Source: an uncultured Duncaniella sp. (lineage in GTDB: Bacteria > Bacteroidota > Bacteroidia > Bacteroidales > Muribaculaceae). Taken from it: a DNA stretch of 64,000 nt. The translations under genes were made by a program, and so were the position numbers. Positions 33,656 to 42,879 of the stretch are shown here, piece after piece. Within the stretch, counting starts at the first letter, position 1; each line of letters starts with the position of its first letter. The stretch covers positions 1 to 64,000 of the forward strand of contig NZ_CAJTMT010000002.1 in assembly GCF_910577345.1 (NCBI RefSeq). The letters are read 5' to 3'. The notes under the pieces were generated by a model, which was given only the letters and a program-made list of their open reading frames with translations, made no database searches and was not told the DNA's origin.

Positions 33656-35784
33656 GATTCTACCTCCTTTCCTTTCTCGGGATTAGATTTGGCGTTTGGC
33701 GTGGTGCCAGGGTTCCGTTTATCGCCCACGGGGGTGATTTTGCGTTCGATGATGGCGCTTCCCTCAGGAGTGGTTCCTTCCGGAGTCTCCTCACCGCTTC
33801 CGTCATCATTCTTTTCGGGAGTTTCGGGGACGATTTCGGGGACTTCAAGTCCGGCAGGGGTATGAGTGAGGCTGTCAGTTGCTATACCAAGACTGTCGCT
33901 GAGGATGCGGAGCGAATCTGTCACTTCCCGCTGCAGTGAGTCCGGTAAAATGCTCTCTTGCAGTGTGGTTCCTAATGAATCCGTAAGTTCACGGTCGTCA
34001 GCATCGGTGGTCATGGGTGCGAGGGCTGCCTTTGCAGGATTTGGATTTATCGGTTCCTGAGGTTTCGGTTTTCCAAGCATAGTGCCACGGACGGTATACG
34101 CGTTCGGGCTGACTTTGCCGAAGAATTGCATGGATTTCAGATCGTCCATCTCGGTCGGGTAGTCGAAGATTTCGTCGGGCGACATCGGGCGTAAAGGACC
34201 GAACCAGCGGAACTGCGGGAGATAGTAGGCCGAACGTTTGGCAAGATACAGCGGTGTAGCCTTGCCGGTGGTCTCGGGCCACATTATAAGATGCTCTATG
34301 TCGTTACCGATGAAGTAGGCATCCATATAGCTGCTCTCAGTGAAAACGAACTTATTATATGTGGAGTCATTCTCCATAGGGAACATTATCTGCTGCACAT
34401 TTCCTTCGACGTAGAGACGGCGGATGGTCGAGTCGTTGAACCATGCGGTCATGTCGGCACCGGCGAGCTGGCTGTAGCAATCCTCACCGACATGTTGCGC
34501 CACAAGGCCCGATTCGGGCAAGCGCGCCCAGTCGGTGGTGGAATCGTTCATGTGGACATAGATGACGTTGCCTGCAATCTGATTGTCACCGTTCCAGAGG
34601 ATGGGGTGATAATACATATATATAATGGAGTCACGCTCCACCACGCTTAGTGAATCGCAAAGTCCCTGGATGTCGCGGCGGAAGAAACGGACGCGGTGAT
34701 AGACGTTGGTCACCTTCGACGAATCCGGAAGCATGTAGGCTTGGATGGTATCGCCGTGAAGGTAGAGGGTGTCGCTTTTCGAATATTCCAGACCGACGGC
34801 GTTGCCTGTAACGAAGGCGGAGTCGGTCAGCTCGTTGTAGAATCCGTAGTCACCGCGCAGTTCCGACTGACGGGCGGAGTCGGTGAGGACCATGTTGCCG
34901 AATGCTTCGCCGTAGCCCTTCTCGCGGTCGTAGAAAAGTGTGTCGCCTGTCAGATAGTTACCCCTGCGGGTGTGGACACGCGAACGGTCGTAAAGGTCAG
35001 CAAGCCCTTGGTTTGTGTCGTAGAATCCCGACGATGAGTTGATTTCTCCGTCCTTGTTGACAATCAAGGTCGGACACATCAGTTGGGCGATGTTTGTGGC
35101 GGTGTTGTAAGTGAGAGAGTCGGTATACATTCTCAGCGTGTCGTTGGGGCGCGGGCCTTCAAGGTCGACGTTGAGATAGAAGAAAGCGTCCTTTGTGGCG
35201 GGATAATAGAAGCCCTGGAGGGAGCGGAGGGTGTTCTGCTTGTCGGTAAGCGTACCGCCGGTCTCGTAGTAACCGACATCAGCCCCCATGTCGTAGAAGA
35301 ACACGTCGGTGGTCAGTGATACGTCGCGGTTGATGAGGCGCACCGTCTTGCCCGGATAGGCGCGGAGCTCGGCAAGCTCCTGGGTGCCGTCATAGTATAG
35401 TTCGTCACCGTAGACAAAGAGAGTATCACCCTGTTCCATGTGGACATTGCGGAACGCGTCGAGCGAGGAGGTCGCTTCGTTGAAACGCGCACTGTCGCAA
35501 TACATGAACATGTCGCCCTTGCGGAACAGCACATTCCCGACAAGGACCTGCACGTCCGAATCCCTCGCCTGGTCAAACATCAGACGGTCGGCCCTCTCGA
35601 GGAACACCTTGCCCGGCTCGTGGCGGTCAGCCGTCGGGATGGTCGGGCGGATGACTGATTTGCGTGGCGCGGGAGCGCTCTTTGGAGCCTTGACGGCGGT
35701 CTTGTCTTTAGGGGATTGCGCAAGCATGGCCGGAAGCGTTATCAACGCCACGGCCAAGAGTGCAAGGATTGGGGATTTCTTCAT
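33652..35784 (-). CDS. OstA/LptA-like outer-membrane biogenesis protein
   Basis: A 710-residue exported protein (signal near MLAQSP) made of repeated OstA/LptA beta-jellyroll strands: RSDSDVQVLVGNVLFRKGD, MYCDSARF, YDTNQGLADL and similar D-S-A-R elements. It matches the Bacteroidetes OstA-like family (OstA_2), thought to take part in LPS transport across the periplasm or at the outer membrane. The last 140 residues are low-complexity, Pro/Thr/Asp-rich. It lies 5 bp after the SurA-like gene and overlaps mutL by four bases. Confidence 0.88.
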   Translation of the reverse strand: MKKSPILALLAVALITLPAMLAQSPKDKTAVKAPKSAPAPRKSVIRPTIPTADRHEPGKVFLERADRLMFDQARDSDVQVLVGNVLFRKGDMFMYCDSARFNEATSSLDAFRNVHMEQGDTLFVYGDELYYDGTQELAELRAYPGKTVRLINRDVSLTTDVFFYDMGADVGYYETGGTLTDKQNTLRSLQGFYYPATKDAFFYLNVDLEGPRPNDTLRMYTDSLTYNTATNIAQLMCPTLIVNKDGEINSSSGFYDTNQGLADLYDRSRVHTRRGNYLTGDTLFYDREKGYGEAFGNMVLTDSARQSELRGDYGFYNELTDSAFVTGNAVGLEYSKSDTLYLHGDTIQAYMLPDSSKVTNVYHRVRFFRRDIQGLCDSLSVVERDSIIYMYYHPILWNGDNQIAGNVIYVHMNDSTTDWARLPESGLVAQHVGEDCYSQLAGADMTAWFNDSTIRRLYVEGNVQQIMFPMENDSTYNKFVFTESSYMDAYFIGNDIEHLIMWPETTGKATPLYLAKRSAYYLPQFRWFGPLRPMSPDEIFDYPTEMDDLKSMQFFGKVSPNAYTVRGTMLGKPKPQEPINPNPAKAALAPMTTDADDRELTDSLGTTLQESILPDSLQREVTDSLRILSDSLGIATDSLTHTPAGLEVPEIVPETPEKNDDGSGEETPEGTTPEGSAIIERKITPVGDKRNPGTTPNAKSNPEKGKEVES

Positions 35785-35789
35785 AAGGT

Positions 35790-37148
35790 CTACTTAATCC
35801 AGCCTTTGTTCTGGAACTCGCAGTTTCGCCAGCCATCCTCGATGCGGATATATGTGTCCTTTATCTTCTTGGCAAGCCAGGTGTCGAGAATCTCCTGACG
35901 GCGCGAGCTTTCATACATGTTCTTGATGAGTTGGAAGTCGTCGGAAATGTTGGCCTTGTGACCGGGGATGCGTTCGGTGAGCTTCACCATCGCAACCACC
36001 TCATGGTTGGTTTTGGGGTCGGTCATGATGAAAGGCTCCGAGATGTCGCCGGGTTCCATACCGTCGACACGTTTGGCCACTTCCTGAGGAAGTTCCGCCA
36101 TCTGGAAGCGGGTCGAGCCGGTGTTGTCGTTGACCATGCGGCCCTTGTTGTTGCGGGTGTTCTTGTCCTGCGAGAGGAATGTCACCGCCTCCTCAAACGT
36201 GAATTTGCCGTCTGAGATGTCGTGGCGGAGTGAATCCATGCGGTTGATGGCCTCGGTCAAGTCCTTTTCGGCGACTTTCGGCTTGAGAAGGATGTGGCGC
36301 ACATTGATACGGTCGCCTCGCTTCTCGATGAGCTGGATGATATGGAAACCATATTCGGTCTCGACGATTTTCGAAACCTTTTTGGGGTCGTTGAGGTTGA
36401 AGGCCACGGCTGAGAATTCAGGCACGAACTCACCGCGTCCGCTGAAACCGAGCTCACCGCCACGCTGGGCGCTGCCGGGGTCCTCGGAGTAGAGGATGGC
36501 GAGGGTCGAGAAGAGGCTCTCACCCTTGTTGACCTGCTCGGTGAAGTTGCGCAGACGGGCCTTGACATCCTCGATTGCCTCACGCGGGACAGCGGGAGCC
36601 ACGGTAAGAATCTGAGTCTCGACCTGAAGGGGTACCCAGGGCACACTGTCGGTCGGGATTTTCTCGAAGAAACGGCGCACGTCGGCGGGCGTCGACTTGA
36701 TATTTTTTGTCAGGTTGCGCTGCACCTCCTGGACTCGTGCGCGGTTGCGCACCATCTCGCGGAGTGATTCGCGCATGGCGGGAAGCGATTTGTTGAAATA
36801 CTGCTCCACCTTCTCCTTTGAACCGAGGTTGAGGATATAGTTGTTGAGAGTTGCCTCCACTTGGCTGAACACCATAGCGTCGGGGATTTCTACGGTGTCC
36901 ATGTCGGCCTGATGGAGATAGAGTTTCTCGATTGCAAGCTGTTCGGGAATAACGCAGTAAGGGTCACCGGCGATGGGGACGCGCTCATAGAGCATATTCT
37001 GGTAAGCTTCCTCGATTTCAGACTTCCATATAGGTTGGTCGCCGACCACCCAGGCCACCTCTTCGGCAACATTATCGGTTCCGGCTGACACATAGACAGC
37101 TCCTGAGAGAAGGAGCACGCCAAGCAATATGATTGATTTGATTTTCAC
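35790..37148 (-). CDS. SurA-like periplasmic peptidyl-prolyl isomerase
   Basis: A 452-residue exported protein: signal peptide ending near YVSAG, an N-terminal SurA-type chaperone helix bundle, then two parvulin domains. The first holds LYSEDPGSAQRGGELGFSGRG and EYGFHIIQL; the second starts at NVRHILLKP. Such proteins chaperone unfolded outer-membrane proteins in the periplasm. Placement directly before the OstA-like gene makes an outer-membrane assembly operon. A promoter element lies at 37192-37199. Confidence 0.92.
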   Translation of the reverse strand: MKIKSIILLGVLLLSGAVYVSAGTDNVAEEVAWVVGDQPIWKSEIEEAYQNMLYERVPIAGDPYCVIPEQLAIEKLYLHQADMDTVEIPDAMVFSQVEATLNNYILNLGSKEKVEQYFNKSLPAMRESLREMVRNRARVQEVQRNLTKNIKSTPADVRRFFEKIPTDSVPWVPLQVETQILTVAPAVPREAIEDVKARLRNFTEQVNKGESLFSTLAILYSEDPGSAQRGGELGFSGRGEFVPEFSAVAFNLNDPKKVSKIVETEYGFHIIQLIEKRGDRINVRHILLKPKVAEKDLTEAINRMDSLRHDISDGKFTFEEAVTFLSQDKNTRNNKGRMVNDNTGSTRFQMAELPQEVAKRVDGMEPGDISEPFIMTDPKTNHEVVAMVKLTERIPGHKANISDDFQLIKNMYESSRRQEILDTWLAKKIKDTYIRIEDGWRNCEFQNKGWIK

Positions 37149-37191
37149 GCGCTTAACTAATGATAAATGTGAGAATTGCGAATATCAGCCC

Positions 37192-37199
37192 CAAAGTTA
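37192..37199 (-). promoter_or_regulatory. -7 promoter element of the SurA-like/ostA/mutL operon
   Basis: The minus strand reads TAACTTTG, 44 bp upstream of the ATG at 37148. No -33 element at standard spacing was found. Confidence 0.5.
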
Positions 37200-37271
37200 C
37201 TAAAAATTCTCCCAACCCCGCTAAAATCAATGCGATTTAAAGAAAATTTCACACTCAGGTGTCAAACATTG

Positions 37272-37302
37272 CGAAAAAAGAGCATCCCAAAGGACGCTCT
37301 TT
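37272..37302 (-). terminator. Terminator of the cobalamin-switched operon
   Basis: On the minus strand AGAGCGTCC pairs with GGATGCTCT through one G-T pair around a short TTTG loop, followed by TTTTTTCGC. It lies 75 bp after the DUF4465 stop. Confidence 0.8.
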
Positions 37303-37376
37303 CCGACCGGGGACTCCCCAGCTCTAAAATCGTTGCTCTCGCGGTAACAGCCACTACCGATGCGATACGGTGGAGA

Positions 37377-38414
37377 TTAGTGTCGCGAAAGGAATAAATC
37401 AGTAATGCGTATTTTCTCCACATTTCCGCCTGTACGCCTGATGTATATGCCGGGGCTTGTGGGTGAGGATATGCGTCTCCCTTCAAGTGTAAACCATTCG
37501 ATAGGCTCAATCACTGTGGTGTCGATTACTGCTTCAATCCCGGAGGCGTCATATAGAGGATTTCCGACAGTCATGCCTCCGAGACAGAAATAGGCAGCGG
37601 TGTTGATACCAAAACTTGGATTGACGTCGCTGGAGTCCATGGTGAAGAAGATGCCCGACACTTTTCCCAAGGAAGTGAGGTCTATACGCTCCCATCCGGT
37701 TGACATCTCCGGCACATATTCCTGCGGTGAAAGCTGTCGCATCTCCACGAATTGGTGTGTGACGGATTTGCCGTTGGCCACGCCATTATCACCGAGACCA
37801 TGTATGGTGAGACTGAAAAAATCCTTCTCTTCGGTGAATGCCCGGGCAAAACCATCGCCATCGAGTATGCCATAGTAGGGCCATGGGTGAATGTTGATAT
37901 AGATTTCCTCCACAGTGAATGTGGCGTTCTCTTCTTTGCCGACAAAATCGATGCGGTTGCAGGCTCTGTCGCCGCTCCAATAGCCCACGGCGTAGGAACA
38001 GGATACGTCCCCAAGACCGTCTTCAGCCAGACAGTAGCCGCTTTCGGTCAATCTTACACCACCGCCGGCCATGCTGCCCCATTGGTGTGACACCCATCCG
38101 TCAGAATTACCCGGTGCGCCATAATTGTTGTTGTCGCCATTGCGCGATATGGTGAAACCGTCCCAATAGCTCATGCCACCGATATCCTCGCCTCCAAAGC
38201 CTGTGTTACAGTGCGAAAGACGGAATTTCAGTTCATTGCCGAAATAGATTGCCCGGTAGTCGGAGGAGGCATCATAAGTGCGGTCCCAAATATCATTGTC
38301 GTTGTAATTGATTTCTGTGGCGGGTTGGGAGAAATCAAGATAAAAATACTTTGGGGACGCAGCAGTCGCCGCGCCGGCCCAAAGTATTGACAAAAAAGAA
38401 ATATATTTGAACAT
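37377..38414 (-). CDS. DUF4465 secreted protein, cobalamin-switched
   Basis: A 345-residue protein with signal peptide (cleaved near ATAASP) followed by a DUF4465 domain: GGMSYWDGFTISRNGDN, VSHQWGSMAGGGV, SYAVGYWSG and the GLGDNGVANG loop. The last 35 residues (WFTLEGRRISSP, PGIYIRRTGG) resemble a type IX secretion sorting domain. DUF4465 proteins are known near B12 loci of Bacteroidetes, and surface B12-binding proteins called BtuH come from such loci; equating the two is from memory and unverified. It lies 16 bp after the Ig-like gene and shares the riboswitch leader at 41770-42020. Confidence 0.8.
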   Translation of the reverse strand: MFKYISFLSILWAGAATAASPKYFYLDFSQPATEINYNDNDIWDRTYDASSDYRAIYFGNELKFRLSHCNTGFGGEDIGGMSYWDGFTISRNGDNNNYGAPGNSDGWVSHQWGSMAGGGVRLTESGYCLAEDGLGDVSCSYAVGYWSGDRACNRIDFVGKEENATFTVEEIYINIHPWPYYGILDGDGFARAFTEEKDFFSLTIHGLGDNGVANGKSVTHQFVEMRQLSPQEYVPEMSTGWERIDLTSLGKVSGIFFTMDSSDVNPSFGINTAAYFCLGGMTVGNPLYDASGIEAVIDTTVIEPIEWFTLEGRRISSPTSPGIYIRRTGGNVEKIRITDLFLSRH

Positions 38415-38430
38415 TACAAGTTAGGGGAGA

Positions 38431-41400
38431 TTATCTCTTGAGTAGCTTCTGGCTGGTATTGCCGATGCGGACGATGTACATTCCTGCGTTCAGGTGTCCG
38501 AGAGAAATATGGTTGACACCAGCCTCAACTGCTCCGTTGAGAACCCGGACGCCGCTCAGGTTGTAGATGTCGATAGCTCCATCGATAGCTGAATTGATAG
38601 TGAGTACATCATCGCCGGGGTTGAGGTGCATTGACAGAATAGCTTCGTCGGCGGTGACAGCAGAAATGCCGGATGTGCCGGAGACTTTAACCAGACAAGT
38701 AGCCTTATAGGGAGAATACAAGCCTTCTGCCTGAGCTGTAATGGTGGCCTCGCCTTCACCTACAGCAGTCACCATGCCATTGTCATCAACAGTGACGACT
38801 GACTCGTCAGAAGATGTCCATACAGTAGGATAGCTGCATTCGGCCGGACTCACGGCGGCTGTGAGCTGATAAGATTTGCCCTTTTCAGCATCAAGCTCTG
38901 TCAGGTCAAGTTTCACACTGTCGGCACAACGCATCCAGCGCACAACAGTCGAAATCTTCAGGCGGCCATCAGTTGACCGGGCGGTCACAACTGATTCTCC
39001 GGGGAGGTTGTCAAGATTCCAGAACAGTCCGCAATAGTTGCTGTCATATTCTGCGTAGCCCTTCTTGCCGAGTGTCACCATGTCCGGATTTTCCGAGGTA
39101 AGGTGGACGGTCTTGTCGGTTGCATCATCAGGCTTGACGGTGACACTGAGATAGTTCCGGTTGCCCCAATTACCCCAGCTTATATTCATTTTGTTTACAA
39201 GGTCGCCGGTATGACCGAACTCAATGCTCTCCACAGGCACATAACCCTCGACAGCCTGAATCTCAACGTCGCAGGTGAGCAGCGGTGTGCGTGCGTTTTC
39301 GGAGTCCTGTGCAGTTGCATCGGAATAGAGATAGGCCACGGTTTTGCCGGGCTTGTTGGGACAGATTGCCCAGACATCATTGACCATTGCGAAATCGGGA
39401 TTCTCAATTTCCCAATGAATATTTTCGCCATAAACCTGCTTGAGCACCGCCTCGCGGACAGGAATCACACTCTTGCCCATCGATGTGACTACGGAAAGAC
39501 GCTCAACCTTGTCAAAGGGAGTCACCTTTGCGCTCTGCGAAGCGAGCGAACCGTATTCTGCGCTTGTGATACCGGCATTGAAGTTGGGATTCATACCCTG
39601 TTTGTAGTCAATCTGGCGGTGTGCGCCGGGGCTTGAGCCGAAACCTTCGGGATCGAGACAGCCATTGGTGATTTCAACCTTGTCTGTTGCATCCATAGGT
39701 ACGGTAAGAGTGAAGGACTGTGCAATCTGGTTGCCGGCGAAATCGTACTGTCCACTGCCAAGCAAAGTTCCGGCCAAGGTTGAGATACCGTTGTAGCGGA
39801 CATGGCAGTTGCTGTTGTAGATACCTGCGAGCTTGCCTGCGACATGGAAGAGGCCGTCGAACTTAAATGTGATTTCATCACCGGGAAGCACAAGACCGTC
39901 GGCACGAGGTGTCACCATCTCGCAGGTCATGGGTTTTGCTGAAACTACTTGGAAGTTTGACGCGCCGTTGGCACCGGTGGTGCGCACTATGTTGCGTCCG
40001 AAGGTGAGGAGGACAGTCACAGAACCATCGGCATTAACGGTGACATTCTCGCCGGAGAACGCCTTGGGATAGCTGACGGTGTTCTTTTCAGTGTCAACGA
40101 GAGGGTTGGCCACAGTCACGGTACTTCCCTCGGCGGGTGTGAAAGTGAGCTTGTAGCCCGGTTCGGTGCTCATGTAATAGAGTATGTCGTGTTCGGCATC
40201 GAGGGGCTTGTTAGCTTTGTATGATAGGTGAATATTGTCGGCCGGTGCTTTGCTTTCGTCAGCATCGACGGTGACAACGAATGTTCCCATATTCTCCGCC
40301 CAGAGTTTGCTCCAGAGGCCACCGTCCATAGCATTCAGGCGGATGGCGTCGTAATCCACCTGCACGATGGCAGTGCCGGGGGCCACTGCTGTGAGCACGC
40401 CCTTATTGTCAACCTTCACGACGCTTTGATCGGGCTTGAAGTCGGTGTTGAGGACTGTCCAGTGATAGTCGGGCTCAATGAAATAGTTGCTTGTGGAGTT
40501 GTTGGTGAGCTGCCATGTGCGCACATTCACAATCTGGTAGTCGTCACCCTTCTTAAGGCGCAGGAGATGACGCTGGTTGATGTTGAGGAAAATATCGGAG
40601 TATTTGGTGCCGTTGCCCTCTTTGGCTGATACTTCGTGGAAGAAATAGTCGGGTTTCTGAGAGGTCAGCATCTCCTCAGTGACGTTAATTTCAGGTGTCT
40701 TGTCAGTGGTGAAAAGGTTGGCGCAGGTGATGGACCCTTCGCGACTCACACGGTAGTTGTATGAGCGGCTATCCTTTCCTACGTTATAAATTTTTGTAGT
40801 TATACCGTTTTCGGTGGATACGGAGTCAGGTTCGATGAGGTCAAATGGTATGTAGTGGGTCTCATTCTTCTTCAGATACACATGGCCGTCGGCTGTGGAA
40901 GGATAGGTGAAAACGATACTGATAGCCTCGGGCATTCTCGTCATGCTTTTGGCATTGACCGAGTTGGTTAGAGTCGCGTTCCATTCCACAGGGATAAGAT
41001 CAGGGTGTTTCTCCTTTACGGGATTTATGGTGGCGGTAGTAGTGTAGTCCTGAAATCCGAGCACATAGTATCCGCTTGGCTTCAGGTCCATTCTATCCTC
41101 GTTTGTTGTGTTGGTGTAGCGAGGAGCTGAAGTAAACTTCACTTCCTTACCTTCGGTGTCGAAGAGTTTGATGTCGTCGATGGTGAAATCCACACCGCCG
41201 CGCATACTGACGCTTTTGTTGTTCTCGTCTTTGTATGACTGGCTTAGGTAATAATATCCCATTCCGAGAGTGACCATGTAGTGGTAGTCACCGTAGGTCT
41301 CGGCGTGCTTTAATTCGAATCCCTCCTCCGGCTTTACATCGAACTCAAAGGTGATGATAGAGTCGTTCCGGTCATTCGGGTGTGCGCCACAAAAAGTGAA

Positions 41401-41604
41401 GGTTCCCGGTGTGAGGTCGAGGATCTTGCTGTCCGAAAAGGATTCAATCTCGAAGTCTATCTTTTTTCCGGTGTTATTCTCTATGAGATAACAGCCTTGA
41501 CTCACCGATCCGAAGAGGACTTTTGTCGCCGAGACCGGTACTCCGGTGAGTCCGCCGACGACCAACGCAAGAATTGCACCTTTAATCAATTGATTTAGTT
41601 TCAT
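38431..41604 (-). CDS. Large secreted Ig-like protein with T9SS sorting domain, cobalamin-switched
   Basis: A 1057-residue protein with signal peptide ending near PVSATK. Long beta-rich stretches include bacterial Ig-like (Big_2) units, recognised by KVDNKGVLTAVAPGTAIV near residue 410 and SVVTVDDNGMVTAVGEGEATI near 960. The C-terminal 75 residues form a type A T9SS sorting domain: DDVLTINSAIDGAIDIYNLSG, then AGMYIVRIGN and a basic end. It is thus predicted to be exported and fixed to the surface by type IX secretion. The first half has no recognised family. First gene after a cobalamin riboswitch; a role in corrinoid capture is inferred from this only. Confidence 0.82.
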   Translation of the reverse strand: MKLNQLIKGAILALVVGGLTGVPVSATKVLFGSVSQGCYLIENNTGKKIDFEIESFSDSKILDLTPGTFTFCGAHPNDRNDSIITFEFDVKPEEGFELKHAETYGDYHYMVTLGMGYYYLSQSYKDENNKSVSMRGGVDFTIDDIKLFDTEGKEVKFTSAPRYTNTTNEDRMDLKPSGYYVLGFQDYTTTATINPVKEKHPDLIPVEWNATLTNSVNAKSMTRMPEAISIVFTYPSTADGHVYLKKNETHYIPFDLIEPDSVSTENGITTKIYNVGKDSRSYNYRVSREGSITCANLFTTDKTPEINVTEEMLTSQKPDYFFHEVSAKEGNGTKYSDIFLNINQRHLLRLKKGDDYQIVNVRTWQLTNNSTSNYFIEPDYHWTVLNTDFKPDQSVVKVDNKGVLTAVAPGTAIVQVDYDAIRLNAMDGGLWSKLWAENMGTFVVTVDADESKAPADNIHLSYKANKPLDAEHDILYYMSTEPGYKLTFTPAEGSTVTVANPLVDTEKNTVSYPKAFSGENVTVNADGSVTVLLTFGRNIVRTTGANGASNFQVVSAKPMTCEMVTPRADGLVLPGDEITFKFDGLFHVAGKLAGIYNSNCHVRYNGISTLAGTLLGSGQYDFAGNQIAQSFTLTVPMDATDKVEITNGCLDPEGFGSSPGAHRQIDYKQGMNPNFNAGITSAEYGSLASQSAKVTPFDKVERLSVVTSMGKSVIPVREAVLKQVYGENIHWEIENPDFAMVNDVWAICPNKPGKTVAYLYSDATAQDSENARTPLLTCDVEIQAVEGYVPVESIEFGHTGDLVNKMNISWGNWGNRNYLSVTVKPDDATDKTVHLTSENPDMVTLGKKGYAEYDSNYCGLFWNLDNLPGESVVTARSTDGRLKISTVVRWMRCADSVKLDLTELDAEKGKSYQLTAAVSPAECSYPTVWTSSDESVVTVDDNGMVTAVGEGEATITAQAEGLYSPYKATCLVKVSGTSGISAVTADEAILSMHLNPGDDVLTINSAIDGAIDIYNLSGVRVLNGAVEAGVNHISLGHLNAGMYIVRIGNTSQKLLKR

Positions 41605-41769
41605 AATAATATATTTGGTTATCAGTCATATATTAGTATGAAGCTTTAGCGAAAATGTAAGTGTTTGCGGCACATTCCTGTAGGGGGTCACGGGCACAGG
41701 AATTGACATCCGGCAGCTTGTATCGCGAAGCTTCGGAAGAAGATCATGCTACGGTGTGTCGCCGCAACA

Positions 41770-42020
41770 TTCGATAGCAGGTCTTCTGACTTATCTCCGC
41801 AATTCTTCACGCCTTCCCGGCTCAGAAGCCCGACACTCACTTATCGTGTTCAGGCATCCGGACTGCCAGTGACATAATGTGAAGAAAACACCGCTTCATG
41901 GTAGCTATTAAACGGATGGAGAAATACAGCAGCGCGTCTGTCGGGGATTCTCACCCCGTTCCCTTAAACCATCAGTGTGCTGACTTCGGTTCAAGAGCAT
42001 GGTTTCTAATGCTCTACTCT
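41770..42020 (-). promoter_or_regulatory. Cobalamin (B12) riboswitch
   Basis: Read on the minus strand, the leader shows the conserved cobalamin aptamer parts in order. GGGAACGGGGTGAGAATCCC is followed by CGACAG and GCTGCTGT, then CACTGGCA, GGGAAGGCG and the B12-box end AGTCAGAAGACCTGC at 41777-41791. About 170 bp separate it from the ATG of the Ig-like gene. Corrinoid binding would repress the two downstream surface-protein genes. Confidence 0.93.
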
Positions 42021-42043
42021 ATCTGATCTTTTATCTTCGGGTG

Positions 42044-42051
42044 CAAAAGTA
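42044..42051 (-). promoter_or_regulatory. -7 promoter element before the riboswitch
   Basis: The minus strand reads TACTTTTG, about 25-30 bp upstream of the first aptamer stem. The -33 region is not clear. Confidence 0.5.
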
Positions 42052-42411
42052 GTCATATTTTCTCAACAAATATGATTTACAGCCAAAAAATTTTCCCACA
42101 CTCTATTTTTTTTTACAAACGGGTTTTCGTATCATTCTGCTTCCTTACCACGACCGATGTTCACGGGGTAATTTGGGCATTTTACACTTAGAGAGCGTTT
42201 AGCATTTGTTTTTAAACACCCTCTTATAAATTGACTGCCTTTTATAATTTTTATGGCAAAAAATGTGGCTATCTGCGGGAATTTTGCTACTTTCGCTTGT
42301 TAATTATGTAAGATTCTCCGCTAAAGGTGTTTCTTGGTTGCCTTTGGAGCAACCGTAAACTACATTTTCATCAGTTTTCAACTATTTTTCAACCGTTTTT
42401 GAAGCTCCACG

Positions 42412-42855
42412 ATGGAACATATCAAGGTAAAAATCATCAACGACTCTTCCAATTCTCTTCCCGCCTACGAGACCCATTCAGCCGCAGGGATGGATGTGCG
42501 TGCCAAACTTGACTCACCCGTAACACTCGGACCGCTCGAACGTGCCCTTATTCCCACCGGTCTGCGCATCCAGCTTCCGCAAGGCTACGAATGTCAGGTG
42601 CGTCCGCGTTCCGGACTTGCGCTCAAACATGGTATCTCGCTGGTCAACACTCCCGGAACTGTCGATGCCGACTATCGCGGAGAAATCGGAATTATTGTCA
42701 TCAATCTCTCAAACGAACCCTACACAATCACCAACGGCGAACGCATTGCCCAGCTTGTCATAAAGGAATATGTCCATGTGACCTGGGAAGAGGTGAAGCG
42801 CATCGACGAAACCGAGCGCGGCGACGGGGCTTTCGGCCACACGGGTGTCAATTGA
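42412..42855 (+). CDS. dut: dUTP diphosphatase
   Basis: A 147-residue trimeric-type dUTPase with all five motifs: AGMDVRA, RPRSGLAL, GTVDADYRGEIG, RIAQLVI and RGDGAFGHTG. It hydrolyses dUTP to dUMP and pyrophosphate, keeping uracil out of DNA and supplying dTMP synthesis. It leads a plus-strand run that continues with a TPR protein 24 bp downstream. Confidence 0.96.
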   Translation: MEHIKVKIINDSSNSLPAYETHSAAGMDVRAKLDSPVTLGPLERALIPTGLRIQLPQGYECQVRPRSGLALKHGISLVNTPGTVDADYRGEIGIIVINLSNEPYTITNGERIAQLVIKEYVHVTWEEVKRIDETERGDGAFGHTGVN

Positions 42856-42879
42856 GAGCCTTCACACACACATAGCCAA

